The notes: generated from the letters alone by a model not told the origin. A stretch of 64,000 nt of DNA from Acrasis kona (GCA_026419775.2 JAOPGA020000639.1:1-64000); one strand, 5' to 3'; positions 20,133 through 31,704 are shown, counted from the stretch's first letter. Program-made: numbers and translations.

Positions 20133-21023
20133 ATGAATGGACGACCACAATCTCATCATGGAGCCCGCCTGAAGTCAAATAGCCCTGCTCGTAGTGATGT
20201 TCAGAATCCGGTTAAGATGGACCTTTTTGATGTAAATAGGCTCAAAAACTTGGATCGGAAAAGATTTAACTCGGCAGCCAAGTTGGAGTCCGTAGAAAAA
20301 ACTAATGAGGATGTAAAATCATCTTCAAAAGAGGATGTAGTTCACAGAGGCCCAATAAAGAGAGGAAACATGACTCTTCTTCCATATGGTAACCCTCAAG
20401 ACTTGACATATGCAATAGTACAAAACAATAAACCTAACCGAAACTTTTATAGCACAGAGCTTACGGCAGATGATAAAGAGACACTGATTCAAGTGGGAAC
20501 TATCGTCAACCAGATCGTTTTTATAGTAAGCATGGAATTTGCTCAAGAACAAAATGCCTCTTTGTTAAGCGACGTTGATGTTTATCAAACCGAAGTTTGG
20601 AGAGAAGAGATGGAGAAGAACCAAAGTAAAGAATTAAGGACGTTATACAAGCAAGCAACCATAATACGAAAAAAGAAATTAAAAGAACAAAGAACCAGGA
20701 AGAGGAGCGACGTTTCCAAAATCACAAGCCCAACTGCTGTTGTGGACAAGGACATGATCTACAAATCTCTACTCAAAAATCACAAATCAACAGAAATGGA
20801 CTATCCTTTCCGATGGGATCACGTAACGTCAATGACCACTCCAAATCCAAAGAACAACATGGGATGGAGTTATCCCACGCCAAGTCTAAACCAACATGCT
20901 CCAGAGTCCAAAGATTATAATTTGGCGCTAAAAGTCTCGGAGATACTATTATTACAAAGCGAAACCATTAGAAAGGAAAAACAGGAGGCAATGGGTGCGA
21001 AGAAGAGTTCAAAAAACAGTTAG
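20133..21023 (+). CDS. Unknown protein, 296 aa
   Basis: A single exon. It has a polar Ser/Asn-rich N-terminus (1-85), a central ordered part (TLLPYGNPQDLTYAIVQ to FIVSMEFAQEQNASLL, about 85-155), a Lys/Arg-rich stretch (RKKKLKEQRTRKRSD, near 180-195) that could be a nuclear localisation signal, and a C-terminal part with the aromatic segment MDYPFRWDHV. No signal peptide or membrane segment. I do not recognise a family. The composition is that of a real protein and the frame is clean. Confidence 0.6.
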   Translation: MNGRPQSHHGARLKSNSPARSDVQNPVKMDLFDVNRLKNLDRKRFNSAAKLESVEKTNEDVKSSSKEDVVHRGPIKRGNMTLLPYGNPQDLTYAIVQNNKPNRNFYSTELTADDKETLIQVGTIVNQIVFIVSMEFAQEQNASLLSDVDVYQTEVWREEMEKNQSKELRTLYKQATIIRKKKLKEQRTRKRSDVSKITSPTAVVDKDMIYKSLLKNHKSTEMDYPFRWDHVTSMTTPNPKNNMGWSYPTPSLNQHAPESKDYNLALKVSEILLLQSETIRKEKQEAMGAKKSSKNS

Positions 21024-21183
21024 AGCCACTTTAAATAGAGAGGATATGATCTCAACTGCGGGTTCGACGAAGGATTAGAGGATTGAAACTTTTATGGTTT
21101 GCATGTGTTTGTGTGCATTGTGCATTCATTAACAAAGGAAAGTTTTGTAGTCGACAACATTAAAGTAACAATAATACATTATT

Positions 21184-22965
21184 TTATACATAAGGACTGT
21201 TCTTCAAGCAATCTTCTGCACTTTTCTTCACATCAACACCAGTCCTCTTTACAATAAAAGGTGTTTTATGGTGGTCCCTGTACTCAAAGCCCATGGATGT
21301 TTTTGATCTCAAATCACCACTAAAATCCTTTTTATTGAAAATGTCCTGATCTTGAAGAGTGTTTGTTATTTTCTCACTGGCCCTGAACCGATCTGCATAT
21401 TTTTGAAAATCTAAAAAATCTGGAATTTCTGCACTCTTGTCTTGGGCTCTGCTTCTGTACAGATAGTCTTCTACTTGCAATTTTTGAGCTATTGACTCTG
21501 CTCTCGCTTCTCCTCTCAAGCTGAGTAGTGCCTTCTTCTCGGAGTTGATTAAATCTATTCTGTGCATGCTTTGGTTTAACTGTAAAAGTGACTGCTCTTG
21601 GGTGTACTCATCAATGCGTCTTATTCTGCTCACTCTATCCATCTTTTCTTCTTGTTGTAGCTTGTGTTGGATGATCTTCTTATTGATAAGTTCTTGTCTG
21701 GATTGAGCGGCTTGTTTTATGCTCTCTTCAATCACTTGCTGTTTTAGAATTCTTTGCTCTGTTTTTAACTGATCTTGTTTTCTAAATTCCTCTAGGTGTT
21801 TTCGTCTTCTCTCTTGTTTTTTTAATTGCTTGCTTCTCTTTAAATCCTGTTCTATTAAGCGATCTCGCTTGGTCCTCTCGAGACGTAAAAGTGCTTGCTT
21901 TTCCTTTTCTAGGTTATATAAAGTTTTGTCTTGCTCTTGTTCCTTTTTCAAAAGTGTCTTTTCTATGGCCATCTTCTTTTGTAGAGATTTCGAATGATTT
22001 TCTATGGCCTTTTCAATGTTCTTTTTTTCAAACAAGGCTTGTTTCTCAATAAACAACTTTTTCTTTTCTTCATACCGCTTGACATTTTCTTCTTTTATGC
22101 GCTGCTGCTGTTCGACAGCTTGGTTGAGTCTCACTTGTATTAGAGCGCGTTGTTCTGCACATTTAGCTTCTTGTTGTTCTCTTTGAGATTCCCTTGTTTT
22201 TTGTAACTCTTTTTCTCTTGCCTCCATTTTTTCAATAATTTCTTTTTCTTTAGTTCTTCTTTGTATCTCTTGAAGAATTATACGAGCTACTTCTGCCTTC
22301 TTCCTCTCCTGGTACTTCTTTAATTTCTCAACTTCAACTTCCCTCTCAACTTCGAACTTTGATGTGAGAACCGAAATGCTGTCTTCAGACTCATCAACAG
22401 GCATTGTTGAATAGATGCCTTTAACTTCGGTTATTTTTTCTTGTCGAAGCTTCTCCATAAGATTAAACTTAAGTCCAGTGTGTTCTGGACTCATTCCGAC
22501 AGTTTTAAAGTACTTCGGCTCTCTTTTAACTAATTCTTCTGGTTTAACACCAATCATTTTGCATGCATGCAAAGATATTGGTGTATTGATTGGTCTAGCA
22601 TTCAATTCATCAGGATCGAAGTTCTTAAAATTTACACTTTTTCTTGTCTTGTTTGATAGGCCATATTTTGGACTACCGTTGTTCGCGATAGGTCTAGCTT
22701 CTCGTGTTAACTTTGTTAAAGTCGGCTTTTGTGCATCTACTTTTGTATCTTGTGTGCCGATATTTTGTTGATTGTGTTCAATGCTACTGGATTCCTGCTG
22801 GTTTGTAATATTCTCTGTGGTACTTTTCTCTAACTCAACACAGTCCTCTATGGGCTTATCGCTGTCTACTTCTTCAGGTGTCATGGTCGCTTCAGCTTGT
22901 ATGTTGCTTATTGCATTTTCTGAACTATCAAGTTTAACATCTTGAATACTCTCCTTTATATCCAT
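21184..22965 (-). CDS. Long coiled-coil protein, 593 aa
   Basis: A single exon. An acidic, Gln/Thr-rich N-terminus (1-90) precedes a region with conserved-looking motifs (FKNFDPDELNARPINTP, PKYFKTVGMSPEHTGLKFNLMEKLR, about 110-185). Then comes a continuous charged coiled coil rich in Glu, Lys, Gln and Arg (about 205-500), and a C-terminal part with FLDFQKYADRFRASEKI and FEYRDHHKTPFIVKR. The overall plan resembles cilia- and cytoskeleton-associated coiled-coil proteins, which would suit the DRC5 and LRRCC1 genes nearby. No specific orthologue can be named. Confidence 0.65.
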   Translation of the reverse strand: MDIKESIQDVKLDSSENAISNIQAEATMTPEEVDSDKPIEDCVELEKSTTENITNQQESSSIEHNQQNIGTQDTKVDAQKPTLTKLTREARPIANNGSPKYGLSNKTRKSVNFKNFDPDELNARPINTPISLHACKMIGVKPEELVKREPKYFKTVGMSPEHTGLKFNLMEKLRQEKITEVKGIYSTMPVDESEDSISVLTSKFEVEREVEVEKLKKYQERKKAEVARIILQEIQRRTKEKEIIEKMEAREKELQKTRESQREQQEAKCAEQRALIQVRLNQAVEQQQRIKEENVKRYEEKKKLFIEKQALFEKKNIEKAIENHSKSLQKKMAIEKTLLKKEQEQDKTLYNLEKEKQALLRLERTKRDRLIEQDLKRSKQLKKQERRRKHLEEFRKQDQLKTEQRILKQQVIEESIKQAAQSRQELINKKIIQHKLQQEEKMDRVSRIRRIDEYTQEQSLLQLNQSMHRIDLINSEKKALLSLRGEARAESIAQKLQVEDYLYRSRAQDKSAEIPDFLDFQKYADRFRASEKITNTLQDQDIFNKKDFSGDLRSKTSMGFEYRDHHKTPFIVKRTGVDVKKSAEDCLKNSPYV

Positions 22966-23291
22966 CTGGACATTTATCGGACTTTACGACTTTTCTTTGA
23001 GTTGACCAAATACAAGTTCCAGTGCAGCAGGGATATGTGATCTACCTCCTTCTCAATCTATCTAGGTTAACTCATCAATAACAGTTTTCGGTAGAATTCT
23101 TCTCCGGCTGCTCTTCTGATGTATTTTTACCCTTTGATAGATCCACAAAACCATAATTTGCCTTAGGGTGATAACGCCACAAGAAATAGAGCAGCAGAAG
23201 AATTAAAAAGGGTGGTTGCGTCCTTTTAATTCTCTCCAAGGTTTGTGAAAGATGTAATCATTAATTCCTTTGCGTTTAATTGCAAAAAAGG
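22966..23291. other. Promoter region; possible small membrane-protein fragment on the minus strand
   Basis: Between 23257 and 23074 (minus) an open stretch without an ATG encodes a hydrophobic segment (PPFLILLLLYFLWRYHP) then a polar tail ending in a stop. No start or upstream exon was found, so it may be a fragment. The remainder should include the promoter of the coiled-coil gene. Confidence 0.25.
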
Positions 23292-23584
23292 ATGGGTATA
23301 GATTTCAAAATATTAAAAATTGCAACTTTATTTTTTTTGGTAAGTATCCATAAGCATTTTCTTTGGATTGACAACAAAAGTAGCACCTTTAATAGACAAC
23401 TGGCACTTATGGTGGTTGTGGTTTGCTTCTTTCCAATTCCGGTCAGAAGGACTATGTACTACTACTGTTTGGAAAGCATAGCTTACACGCAGTCAGAGAC
23501 AAATATTACGTAATCTTCTGTTTAACGAACTGCAGCACATTGAACAATGTGTGCTCATACTATTTTTCCAGTTTTTGCCAATAA
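23292..23584 (+). CDS. Small secreted cysteine-containing protein, 78 aa (2 exons)
   Basis: Exon 1 (23292-23339) encodes MGIDFKILKIATLFFL. Exon 2 (23396-23584) continues in frame as TTGTYGGCGLL. The GTAAGT donor and AATAG acceptor are good. Together the first 22 residues make a signal peptide. The mature part has five Cys, four of them in a C-terminal cluster (CLTNCS, VCSYY, FCQ-stop). No family recognised; a small secreted effector-like or surface protein is a guess. Each exon alone is short, so it is easy to miss. Confidence 0.45.
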
Positions 23585-24193
23585 GAAGCGAAATCACAAC
23601 TTGTATCAACTGGACAATGTATTACAACCTTAACGGGTCGCACTCGTGGAATTACTTCTCTTGCACTCAAAGATAGTAAATTAGTAAGTGGTGGTGATAT
23701 CCAGTAAACAAACATATAATGATTGGTAAATAAAAAGTGTGAATGCATACATAACCTCTAGTTCTAACGACTCTTTCTGAAATCTACTATTGAAGATTAG
23801 TTTGTGATATACACTCTGCTCACTTTCAAAAAGATTGATTTAAAATTAATGAAATCCCGGACTCTTGTATCTGTCACCAATCCTTAATGAACAGGTACAA
23901 ACGCAGTATTTTCCCTCTCGAAATTAAATGATGATTAATTATATCTTTCCAATACTTTTCACGTGCGCTTTATTAATTTTCTCAAGGGCATTTGTTCATC
24001 AATAAACAATACTATAATGAATCTTCCATATCGCGAGGAGCGATTCTTCCGTTGGAACCAGCTGGTCCCTCCTTATGGATAAACGATAAATTGAACATTT
24101 ACAAAGCATTGCATTAATAATCAACCAATAGGTTTTGTGTCAACCGTTGCAGAGAAATTTAATCCGGTGCTCCGTAACACTAATACATTGAAC
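23585..24193. other. Region upstream of V-ATPase B
   Basis: A 62-codon minus-strand frame at 23560-23748 has mixed composition but no recognised domain. Nothing else is gene-like. Sequence just before 24194 (24137 onward) stays in frame with V-ATPase B and follows an AG at 24129-24130. A short upstream coding exon is therefore possible, but I could not find its ATG. Confidence 0.3.
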
Positions 24194-25654
24194 ATGGCAA
24201 CGAAGCTCGCTGATAAGCTACAATCATTCAAGATTAACTCTGAGGCCGCGACGGAAGTGTATGCCGTCAATCCTCGTATGGAGTATAGAACTGTTGTCGG
24301 AGTAAATGGACCCCTTGTCATTTTGGACAACGTCAAGTTCCCCAAGTATTCAGAAATCGTAAATATTACCCTACCAAAGGGAGGTAAGCGCAAAGGTCAA
24401 GTTTTGGAAGTAAACGGAAAGAGAGCCGTAGTACAAGTTTTCGAGGGAACCTCAGGCATTGACGCCAAGAATACCAAAGTTGAATTCACCGGTGATGTGC
24501 TAAAAATCCCAATCAGCAGCGACATGTTGGGTCGCATCTTCAACGGTAGCGGTCAACCAATCGACAATGGTCCACCAGTGTTGGCAGAAGACTTCCTTGA
24601 CATTCAAGGTCAACCCATCAATCCCTACTCGAGAGAGTACCCTCAAGAAATGATTCAAACCGGAATCAGCAGTATAGATACCATGATGAGCATTGCTCGT
24701 GGACAAAAGATTCCCATCTTTTCTGGATCCGGTCTGCCACACAACGAAATTGCCAGTCAGATCTGCAGACAAGCAGGTTTGGTCAAGGGAACCGGTAACT
24801 TTGCCATCGTGTTCGCAGCCATGGGTGTCAATCAAGAGACTGCTCGCTTCTTCACCGAAGATTTCCAAAAGAATGGAAGCATGGAGAACATTACCTTGTT
24901 CATGAACTTGGCCAACGATCCAACCATCGAGCGTATCATCACTCCTCGTTTGGCCTTGACCACTGCTGAGTACTTGGCTTACGAGTGCGGCAAGCACGTT
25001 TTGGTCATCTTGACCGACATGAGTTCCTACGCCGACGCTTTGCGTGAGGTGAGCGCTGCACGTGAAGAAGTTCCTGGTCGTCGTGGTTACCCAGGTTACA
25101 TGTACACTGATTTGAGCACCATCTACGAGAGAGCAGGTCGTGTTGTTGGAAAGCCAGGAAGCATCACTCAGATTCCCATCTTGACCATGCCTAACGACGA
25201 CATTACCCATCCCATTCCCGATCTCACAGGATATATCACAGAGGGTCAGATCTACGTCGACCGTCAGCTACACAACAAACAAATCTATCCACCCATCAAC
25301 GTGCTTCCATCCTTGTCACGTTTGATGAAGAGCGCCATTGGAGACGAATTAACGCGTAACGACCACGGAGACGTAAGCAACCAATTGTATGCTGCATATG
25401 CCATCGGTAAGGACGTTCTAAGCATGAAGGCTGTGGTCGGAGAGGAAGCGTTGAGCAACGAAGATCACTTGTACCTTGAATTTTTGGACAAGTACGAACA
25501 AGAATTTTTGACTCAAGGATTCGAAGAGAGCAGAACTATTTTCAACTCTTTGGACATTGCATGGAAACTTTTACGTATCTTCCCCAAGGAAATGTTAACC
25601 CGTATCCAAGCCAGCGTTAAGGATCAATACTATGATAGAAAACTTCAAGATTAA
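24194..25654 (+). CDS. ATP6V1B: V-type proton ATPase subunit B
   Basis: The start is placed at the first in-frame ATG ([12 protein letters not shown]), giving 486 aa, close to the usual 490-510. The open frame runs 19 codons further upstream without an ATG, so an extra N-terminal exon cannot be excluded. The sequence is highly conserved: [89 protein letters not shown] and [29 protein letters not shown]. Subunit B forms the non-catalytic nucleotide sites of the V1 hexamer, which acidifies endolysosomes and, in many protists, contractile vacuoles. It has high codon bias and GC relative to neighbours, as expected for a highly expressed gene. It converges on IST1 with 17 bp between stop codons. 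Confidence 0.97.
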   Translation: MATKLADKLQSFKINSEAATEVYAVNPRMEYRTVVGVNGPLVILDNVKFPKYSEIVNITLPKGGKRKGQVLEVNGKRAVVQVFEGTSGIDAKNTKVEFTGDVLKIPISSDMLGRIFNGSGQPIDNGPPVLAEDFLDIQGQPINPYSREYPQEMIQTGISSIDTMMSIARGQKIPIFSGSGLPHNEIASQICRQAGLVKGTGNFAIVFAAMGVNQETARFFTEDFQKNGSMENITLFMNLANDPTIERIITPRLALTTAEYLAYECGKHVLVILTDMSSYADALREVSAAREEVPGRRGYPGYMYTDLSTIYERAGRVVGKPGSITQIPILTMPNDDITHPIPDLTGYITEGQIYVDRQLHNKQIYPPINVLPSLSRLMKSAIGDELTRNDHGDVSNQLYAAYAIGKDVLSMKAVVGEEALSNEDHLYLEFLDKYEQEFLTQGFEESRTIFNSLDIAWKLLRIFPKEMLTRIQASVKDQYYDRKLQD

Positions 25655-25671
25655 AAAAAATGTTTTTTTTA

Positions 25672-26839
25672 TTATTCTCTCTTCTTGAGTGCATCAAATC
25701 TCTTTTGTAGTTCGTCAAAGTTATATTCGTCCTGCGCGCCACCAGCAAAGCTTTCGTAACTGTCTGTTGGGTTGCTGAATGTTGGAAGGGTGTGTTCCAA
25801 GGGATGCTGAGTGTTTGGTTGGAAGTCAACTTCGTAACCTGAAGTTGTACTTGTTGGAGGAATGTAAGGTGCTTGTGGTTGAGGAGGTACCATGTCATGG
25901 TAGCTGACTGGTGGCGGTTGAACCATCGACATGTGTCCAGTGCTAGAAGATGGATAGATGCGTTCGTGTTGTCCGTATTGATGTTGTAGTGGTTGTTGTC
26001 CAATGTTGCTGTTGTTGTACATGTTGTTAGCGTCGTAGTTGTTTTGACCTACTGATACTTGACCTGTCTGATGGTATTGTTGAGACATGACGGTTGGTGC
26101 TTGAGTAAAGTTGGATGGAGGGAATGCTTGTTGGGGATAGTTCTGATCCATTCCGCCATAACCACCATTGTTATTGTTGGCTCCATTGTTTTGATCTGCA
26201 GAGTCCGCCCACTCAATATTGTTCTCTTCAGCTATTTGCTTCAAGTATTGAACACAAAGGTATGGTTCGGGTACTTTTACGCCAAGCTTGAACATGACCT
26301 TGTCGTTCACAGTGAGGTCATGATTTACCATTGCCTTCTCTACAAACTGTGGACCGAATTTAAGGGAGAATTGCTTCCTGACGTTCATGAACTCAGGCAC
26401 TTCTACACGTGGAGCAGCGTAGATGATTGTCGTGACGGCCTCCTTCATGTCGTGGGGGCACTCGTGGCACTCTGCGATCAATTGTAGGCGTGTTTGCAAT
26501 AAATCGCAAAAGAGTTCTAGGATTTCCAACGCTTCGATTTGGTAATCGTCACGAATGATACTAGAAGATTGTTAGTTAATTATTATTACTGTGCTATTGG
26601 TTACTTTTCAACTTTAATCCTAGCCGATTCATCCTTCTCCTGGACGAGTAGTTCTGCAACTTGTCTTCTCGAAAGCTTAATAAGGTTGGTCTTTTTATTC
26701 TTTAGTTGTTGGATCCTAATGATGGACATTTTTAGTTGAGCCTTCCTATACAATGGTTAAAAACCCCAGTACATACAATCGTAACAAACATTAAAGATGC
26801 ATTAAACTTCTCTCCACCAAAGATGTTCTTCAATCCCAT
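25672..26839 (-). CDS. IST1: IST1 homologue, ESCRT-III-associated protein, 359 aa
   Basis: Exons are 26839-26790, 26745-26605 and 26560-25672; phases fit. The N-terminal Ist1 domain (about 1-170) has LKNIFGGEKFNASLMKAQLKMSIIRIQQLKNKK, ARIKVENIIRDDYQIEALEILELFCDLL and the acidic/basic surface helices typical of IST1 (human RVEHIIREDYLVEAMEILELYCDLL). The middle is Asn/Gln/Tyr/Pro-rich. The C-terminus ends YNFDELQKRFDALKKR, a MIT-interacting motif of the MIM1 type (LxxRFxxLK), which binds MIT-domain proteins such as VPS4. IST1 regulates ESCRT-III and VPS4 in endosome sorting and cytokinesis. Confidence 0.93.
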
Positions 26840-27032
26840 GTCTTTCTCGGTTTGTTGTTGTTTCTGTTTACAAAATCAATACTTCCATTTCAATGTCCAA
26901 AAAACAAAAAAGAAGGTTCCATTTTCAAAAAGCATTAGAACAGATCCTATTCGATTCAATGACTAAAGAAAGAAATTGAAGAATAGAAGACAATGATTTA
27001 TTTTACAATACAATAGGCAAGAAACAACAACA

Positions 27033-30000
27033 TTATGATTTCAAATCATCCGCCATGGTCAAAAATTTTTTCAATTTCATTTCATTCTGCTCCGCTACTT
27101 TTTGTTGTGCATCGTATTTTGTAATCAAAAACTGCACTTCCTTTTGTCTCTTTTGTAACAACAAGATTATTTTTTTTTTATCTTGCTCACACTTGTCCAA
27201 ATCACCTTCAACATTTTTTCTAAAATAATTAAATAATTAAATAATCAAAAATACAATTTCATCGATAATTCAAGAACATTATTTTCCAATCTTGATTTCT
27301 CTTTCAAATGTAATTGCTTAGAATCATTAATCACATTTTCCAAATTTTTCAATTCTTTTGATTTTAAATCCAACTCATTCCTATTGAAAATGAGAAGCAA
27401 TCATGAAAATAAAATTACCTTTTTGAGGCAAGTTTGTCTTCTAAATTTGTAATTTGTTCATCACAATACTTTAATTCAATTTCCAAATCATCACGCTGTT
27501 GTCTCAACTTTCCAATTTTTTCTTTTCCTCTTTGGATTTCTTCTACACTGTTCAATATGAGTCGATCAATTACAAAAGTGAATTAAATTTACAAATCAGA
27601 ATGATGCATTTCATTTTGTGATTGAAGTTCATTTTCCATTGTTTGTTGCATGTTCTATATAAGCGTTAATTTTTATGGTTATGGGCCACCACTAACTTTT
27701 AATTTCTTTTTACAATCATCTTCAATTTCTAATTTTCTTTTCTTCAACATTTCAATTTCTTTATTTTTGGAATCAATCATGTGTTTGTTACAAGTTTCTT
27801 CGTCTATTTCACATGTTAATGGAGATTCAAAAATCAATGATTTACATTTTAATTGTTCAAATTCTTGTTTGTACTTTGTAAAATCATCATTGAGTTGTTT
27901 TACTGTTTTTGAGTGGATTTGATTCAATTCTGATTTTTCATTTTCGAATTGTAATTGTTTTTTAGTCAACTCTGAGTGATTTTTTTGAAGCACTTGTAAT
28001 TGTGATTCTAATTGAGAAATGTGATCTTCTTTTGATTTTAATTGATTCGTCAATTCTCTAATGTCATTTTCTAATTTTGGCACTTTATCCTATTTTTAAA
28101 TTAGAAGAATGTAAAGAGTAGCATTACTTGATACTTCTTGTTCATGTCTTGTATTTGTGTTTCGTATGATTTGAAAGTTTCTTGGGATTCCTTGATGACG
28201 ATTAATCGATTTTTTTGTGTTTTTTCTAAACTTGATTTGAGTTGTTCTACCGATGATATGAGTTCCTTGTTGCTTGCCGATAGTCTAATGTCGTTCTGTA
28301 CCAGGAGGTTGAGTGACTGGTTGTGAGTGGTTAAAAGTAATTAATGTAACGAAACATACTGCCTTGAGTTCTTTGTTCATGATGAGTGCTTCGTTGAATG
28401 ATGATTCTGATCTTGAACACTCATTTTGTAATTCTTTTTTTGATGGGTTAAATGTATGTACGACTGGTAGTGAGTATACCTTGTATTCTGTTTTGGAATT
28501 CATTAATCGTTTGTTTTAGCTTGAGGGAAGAGTCTGATATGATCTTTTCGCGTTCTTCTTGGGCTTCCTTCTTTGTTTGTTCGATTTGTAGTGATTGTCT
28601 TTTCAACATTTCTGAAACTTCTTGATTGTGGACTCTGTCAGGATTAATAAAAAAGAACAAGAGAAAACAATTACTTTGTTTGTTCGTCTAATGATCTATT
28701 GTATAAACTATTTACATGTTTTAGTTCTTGATGTGCACTTGTTAATTGTTCTTGAAGGTTTTGTGTAGAGGCTTTGAGTTCTTCCAACTGTTTCCGCAAC
28801 ATTTTTCTTTCAGTTTCATACGCGACTCTCATCTTTTCAATTCCTAGCTGCTCTACGTTTGATACCTTTTCCAACTCCATTTTGCAATGATTGAGTTCCC
28901 TCTGGATATGTCCATTATAGTTCTTTAATGCTTCATTTTCCTTTTTTATTAGGTTTAATGCCAACTATGATTTTAGTCAAGTCTCTGAAAAGTGTACTTA
29001 CGTATGCATCCTTGATTGATTTTTTTTGTGTTTCTGATTCTTTTTGTAGTAGTGCTACGGTGTCTTGTAGTTTGATTCGCAAACATGACTCCTTCTCAAG
29101 TTCTTCCTCTCTGTGAAGGAGTAGAGTTTTAGTTGATCCAACTTCTTGACACAATCTAAAAGATGTCAAAACACTTGACACAGTCAACAAACTTACCTTT
29201 CTATGTGGCTTCTACTCTTCATTTCTTCCTTTTCCATTTGTCTCAAAGTGGATACTATGTCTTGATGCTTTTGTAGAAAAGTATCATCAGATGCTTGAAT
29301 CGATGCTTCATGTGTTGCTTTGTGATCGGTTTGGGTTGAAATCTCTGTGGTAATGAGAATGTTCCTAGGGCTAGGTTCATCAATAGATATGACTGGATTC
29401 TTTTGAGACACTGCTTCTGTTTGGTTTTTTGCTTCATTAATCTGAGACCTATATTTTTAGTTTGCGTTAAAAAATGTTTACCTTAAAAGTTGCACTTGTT
29501 GCTCTAGTTCCTCAATCTTTTTATCTTGTAGAGAGTCACTGCTTCTTTTACGAAAGTTCTTAACCACATTATCATATTTGGGAGAGAGTCCGAATACAGG
29601 ATCAGTTTGGTTTGGTTGAGCAGCACTTTGTTTGGACACAACATCATTGGCATCAACCATGTACTCAATGTATTTGTCTAGAATGGGAAACTTGTGCGTA
29701 TCGGAATGATGAAAGGAACTAGTATCAGAAAGACCATCAGAATTGTTTCCATCAAGAATGGACAACCTAGGTAATTTTGAGGTAATGAATTCTTCATATC
29801 TACTTTCCAAACAAACAGGATTCGGTGCCACGCCTTTATTTTGCAAATAGACTTCTTGAAGATTCTAGAGAAAGTTTAAACAACAAAATCTAATTAAACT
29901 AACCACACATCCGCTTAGATATTGAATTTCCCTCAAGGCATGAATGTTATTTCCTCTGACATCTAAACATTCAAGGCTATATTTTTCACCATGCAAAGAA

Positions 30001-30376
30001 GCTAGACCTTGAAGAGACTCGATGGAATTGTATGACAGATTTAATCTTCGAAGCTTTGTTTGATAGTTTAAATTCTCAATGGTGGAAATCTTCAAGTTAT
30101 TGTTGGTCACTTTCTTCTATTTCTTACTCTGTTAGAAGCTAAATTCAAGTTTTGAAGCTGCATTAAAGTGTCCAATCCTTCTATCTTTTCTATTTGGTTA
30201 CCACTAAGGTCTAGCTCCACAAGAAAAACAAAGTCATTAAGATCTGTAATCTTTCTTATGACGTTCCAATGTAACTTAAGCGTTTTTGATCGTATCACCA
30301 TTGGGTGTTGTTTCTTGAGCTCCGAGATTGACTTTATGTTTTCACCTACGAATTCACATTCATCATAATCATCCAT
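27033..30376 (-). CDS. LRRCC1/CLERC-like centriolar leucine-rich-repeat coiled-coil protein
   Basis: About 14 short exons separated by introns of roughly 35-50 nt; the start is at 30376 and the stop at 27035-27033. The N-terminus has SDS22-like LRRs of 22-residue period: LVELDLSGNQIEKIEGL, LQNLNLASNRISTIENL (joined by an intron whose acceptor I chose to keep the 22-residue period), LRRLNLSYNSIESLQGLASLHGEKYSLECLDVRGNNI. The LASLHGEKYSLECLDVRGN piece matches the LIPLHGIKHKLRYIDLHSN of human LRRCC1. The remainder, from about residue 200, is continuous coiled coil. LRRCC1 sits at the distal centriole. Exon borders in the coiled coil are approximate. Confidence 0.75.
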
Positions 30377-30527
30377 CTATTATCTTATCTCGTTGCCGCA
30401 CATATGTGACCAATGGTCAACTTCACTTGAGGTTTGCAATCCTCAGTCTGACCTTCAATCCTTATGTTTCATCCATCTTTCATGATGAACAACAGAACAA
30501 AAAACAAAGTTGTGTGAATAATTTATT

Positions 30528-31704
30528 TTATTTTTTTGTCTTCTTCTTTTTAGGTGACTCCTCTTCTTGGTCACTTTCTGCCTTCCTCTTTTTATTCGGT
30601 GTGTCCTTCTTTGTTTTTGATGGCTTCTCTTCTTCCTTCTTAGATGTCGTCTTTTTACTCTTTGTGGACTTCTCTACTGGTACTTCGTCTTCATCATCTG
30701 ATGCGTCCCGAGAATTCTTTTTCTCTGAAATGTTTTCTTTTGGCTTTTGTTTGTTAACCTTTTTTGGTTTCACTTCTTCTTCGCTCTCTTTTTCACTTTC
30801 ATCTTCGTCGTCATCCGATACTATAACTGTCTTCTTTTTATTGTTTACATTCTTTTTTGGTTTGACTTGCTCTTGATCGCTCTCCTCTTCGTCGGAACTG
30901 ACATTTTTTGTTGCCTTCTTTTTTGGCTTGGGCTGTTCCTCTTCTTCACTCTCCTCTTCTTCTTCACTAACCTTCTTTTGTTTTTTGCTTTTGGTTGGCT
31001 TTACTTCTTCTTGGTCGCTTTCATCAACTTCTGATTTTTGATTCTTTACATTGTTTTTCTTTATTGTTGGTTCTACTTCTTCTTCTTCTTTTTTCTTATT
31101 ATTATTGGGGAGTGCTTGTTCTGTTTCCGAAGCGGTTGGCTGAACAACACCATCATTGGCTTCTATAATTCCTCTGACAGATATTTGATCTTTCCTGACA
31201 TCAACACTGTATACACTAAACTTCACATGATTACCCTCTACTACAACTGGGAGTGGATTGGTGTCGGCCTCATGATGTATGGTAGCTTGCATGAAACCAA
31301 GAACGTTCAATGTGATGCTTGTGTTGGGGATGATATGCGTGACTGTTCCAACTAGTTTGGTACCCTCGCTTAGAGATAACAGAGTGACTTTATATTGCAC
31401 ATTGATTTGTTGATAAGGTGGTTGATAACTTATTTTCGCAGCTTTGTCGAGAGATTTGGCATTTTCCACTGTTAAAATAACTCCATCCAAACCTGCATCA
31501 TATCTTGAAAGTAAAAGAAAGAAATGCACAAATAAGTTACTTTAGCAGAGAACTAGATAGATGACTTTGAATAGTTTTTTGATTGACCTTTCTACCGAGT
31601 GGAAGTTTTATTCTTTGACTAACAACCATGGACTTAAAAGTACGGCCTCCGTTAGCGCTGGCTTTACCATTCCCATTCTGTCGTGAGGACTTGTTCGTGC
31701 TCAT
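30528..31704 (-). CDS. RNA polymerase I subunit RPA43-like protein with a long acidic/basic tail, 379 aa
   Basis: Exons are 31704-31541 and 31503-30528 (AAA|GTAACT...CAAG|ATATG, in frame). After a polar N-terminus, residues 20-190 follow the RPA43 plan. First comes an RNAP Rpb7-N-like part (VVSQRIKLPLGRKVNQKTIQSHLSSSLLKYDAGLDGVILTVENAKSL shortened here to its key elements KLPLG, LLKYDAGLDGVIL). Then follows an OB/S1-like part (GTKLVGTVTHIIPNTSITLNVLG, GNHVKFSVYSVD, ISVRGII). Residues 195-379 alternate acidic Ser tracts (SEEEEESEEEE, SDDDEDESEKESEEE) with Lys tracts, like the CK2-phosphorylated repeats of Nopp140. RPA43 forms the Pol I stalk and contacts Rrn3. A non-Pol-I S1-domain protein is the alternative. 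Confidence 0.65.

Noticed and set aside
24500-25210. Long minus-strand frame inside V-ATPase B
   Set aside because: Shadow of a highly conserved, codon-biased gene; no protein-like pattern of its own.
30091-30127. A 17-nt intron in the LRRCC1-like gene (ending just before GTGACC)
   Set aside because: It would keep the frame but lacks an AG end. A 38-nt GT-AG intron (30127-30090) restores the exact 22-residue LRR period instead.
30328-31034. Phe/Ser-rich plus-strand frames
   Set aside because: Antisense of the acidic/Lys tail of the RPA43-like gene.
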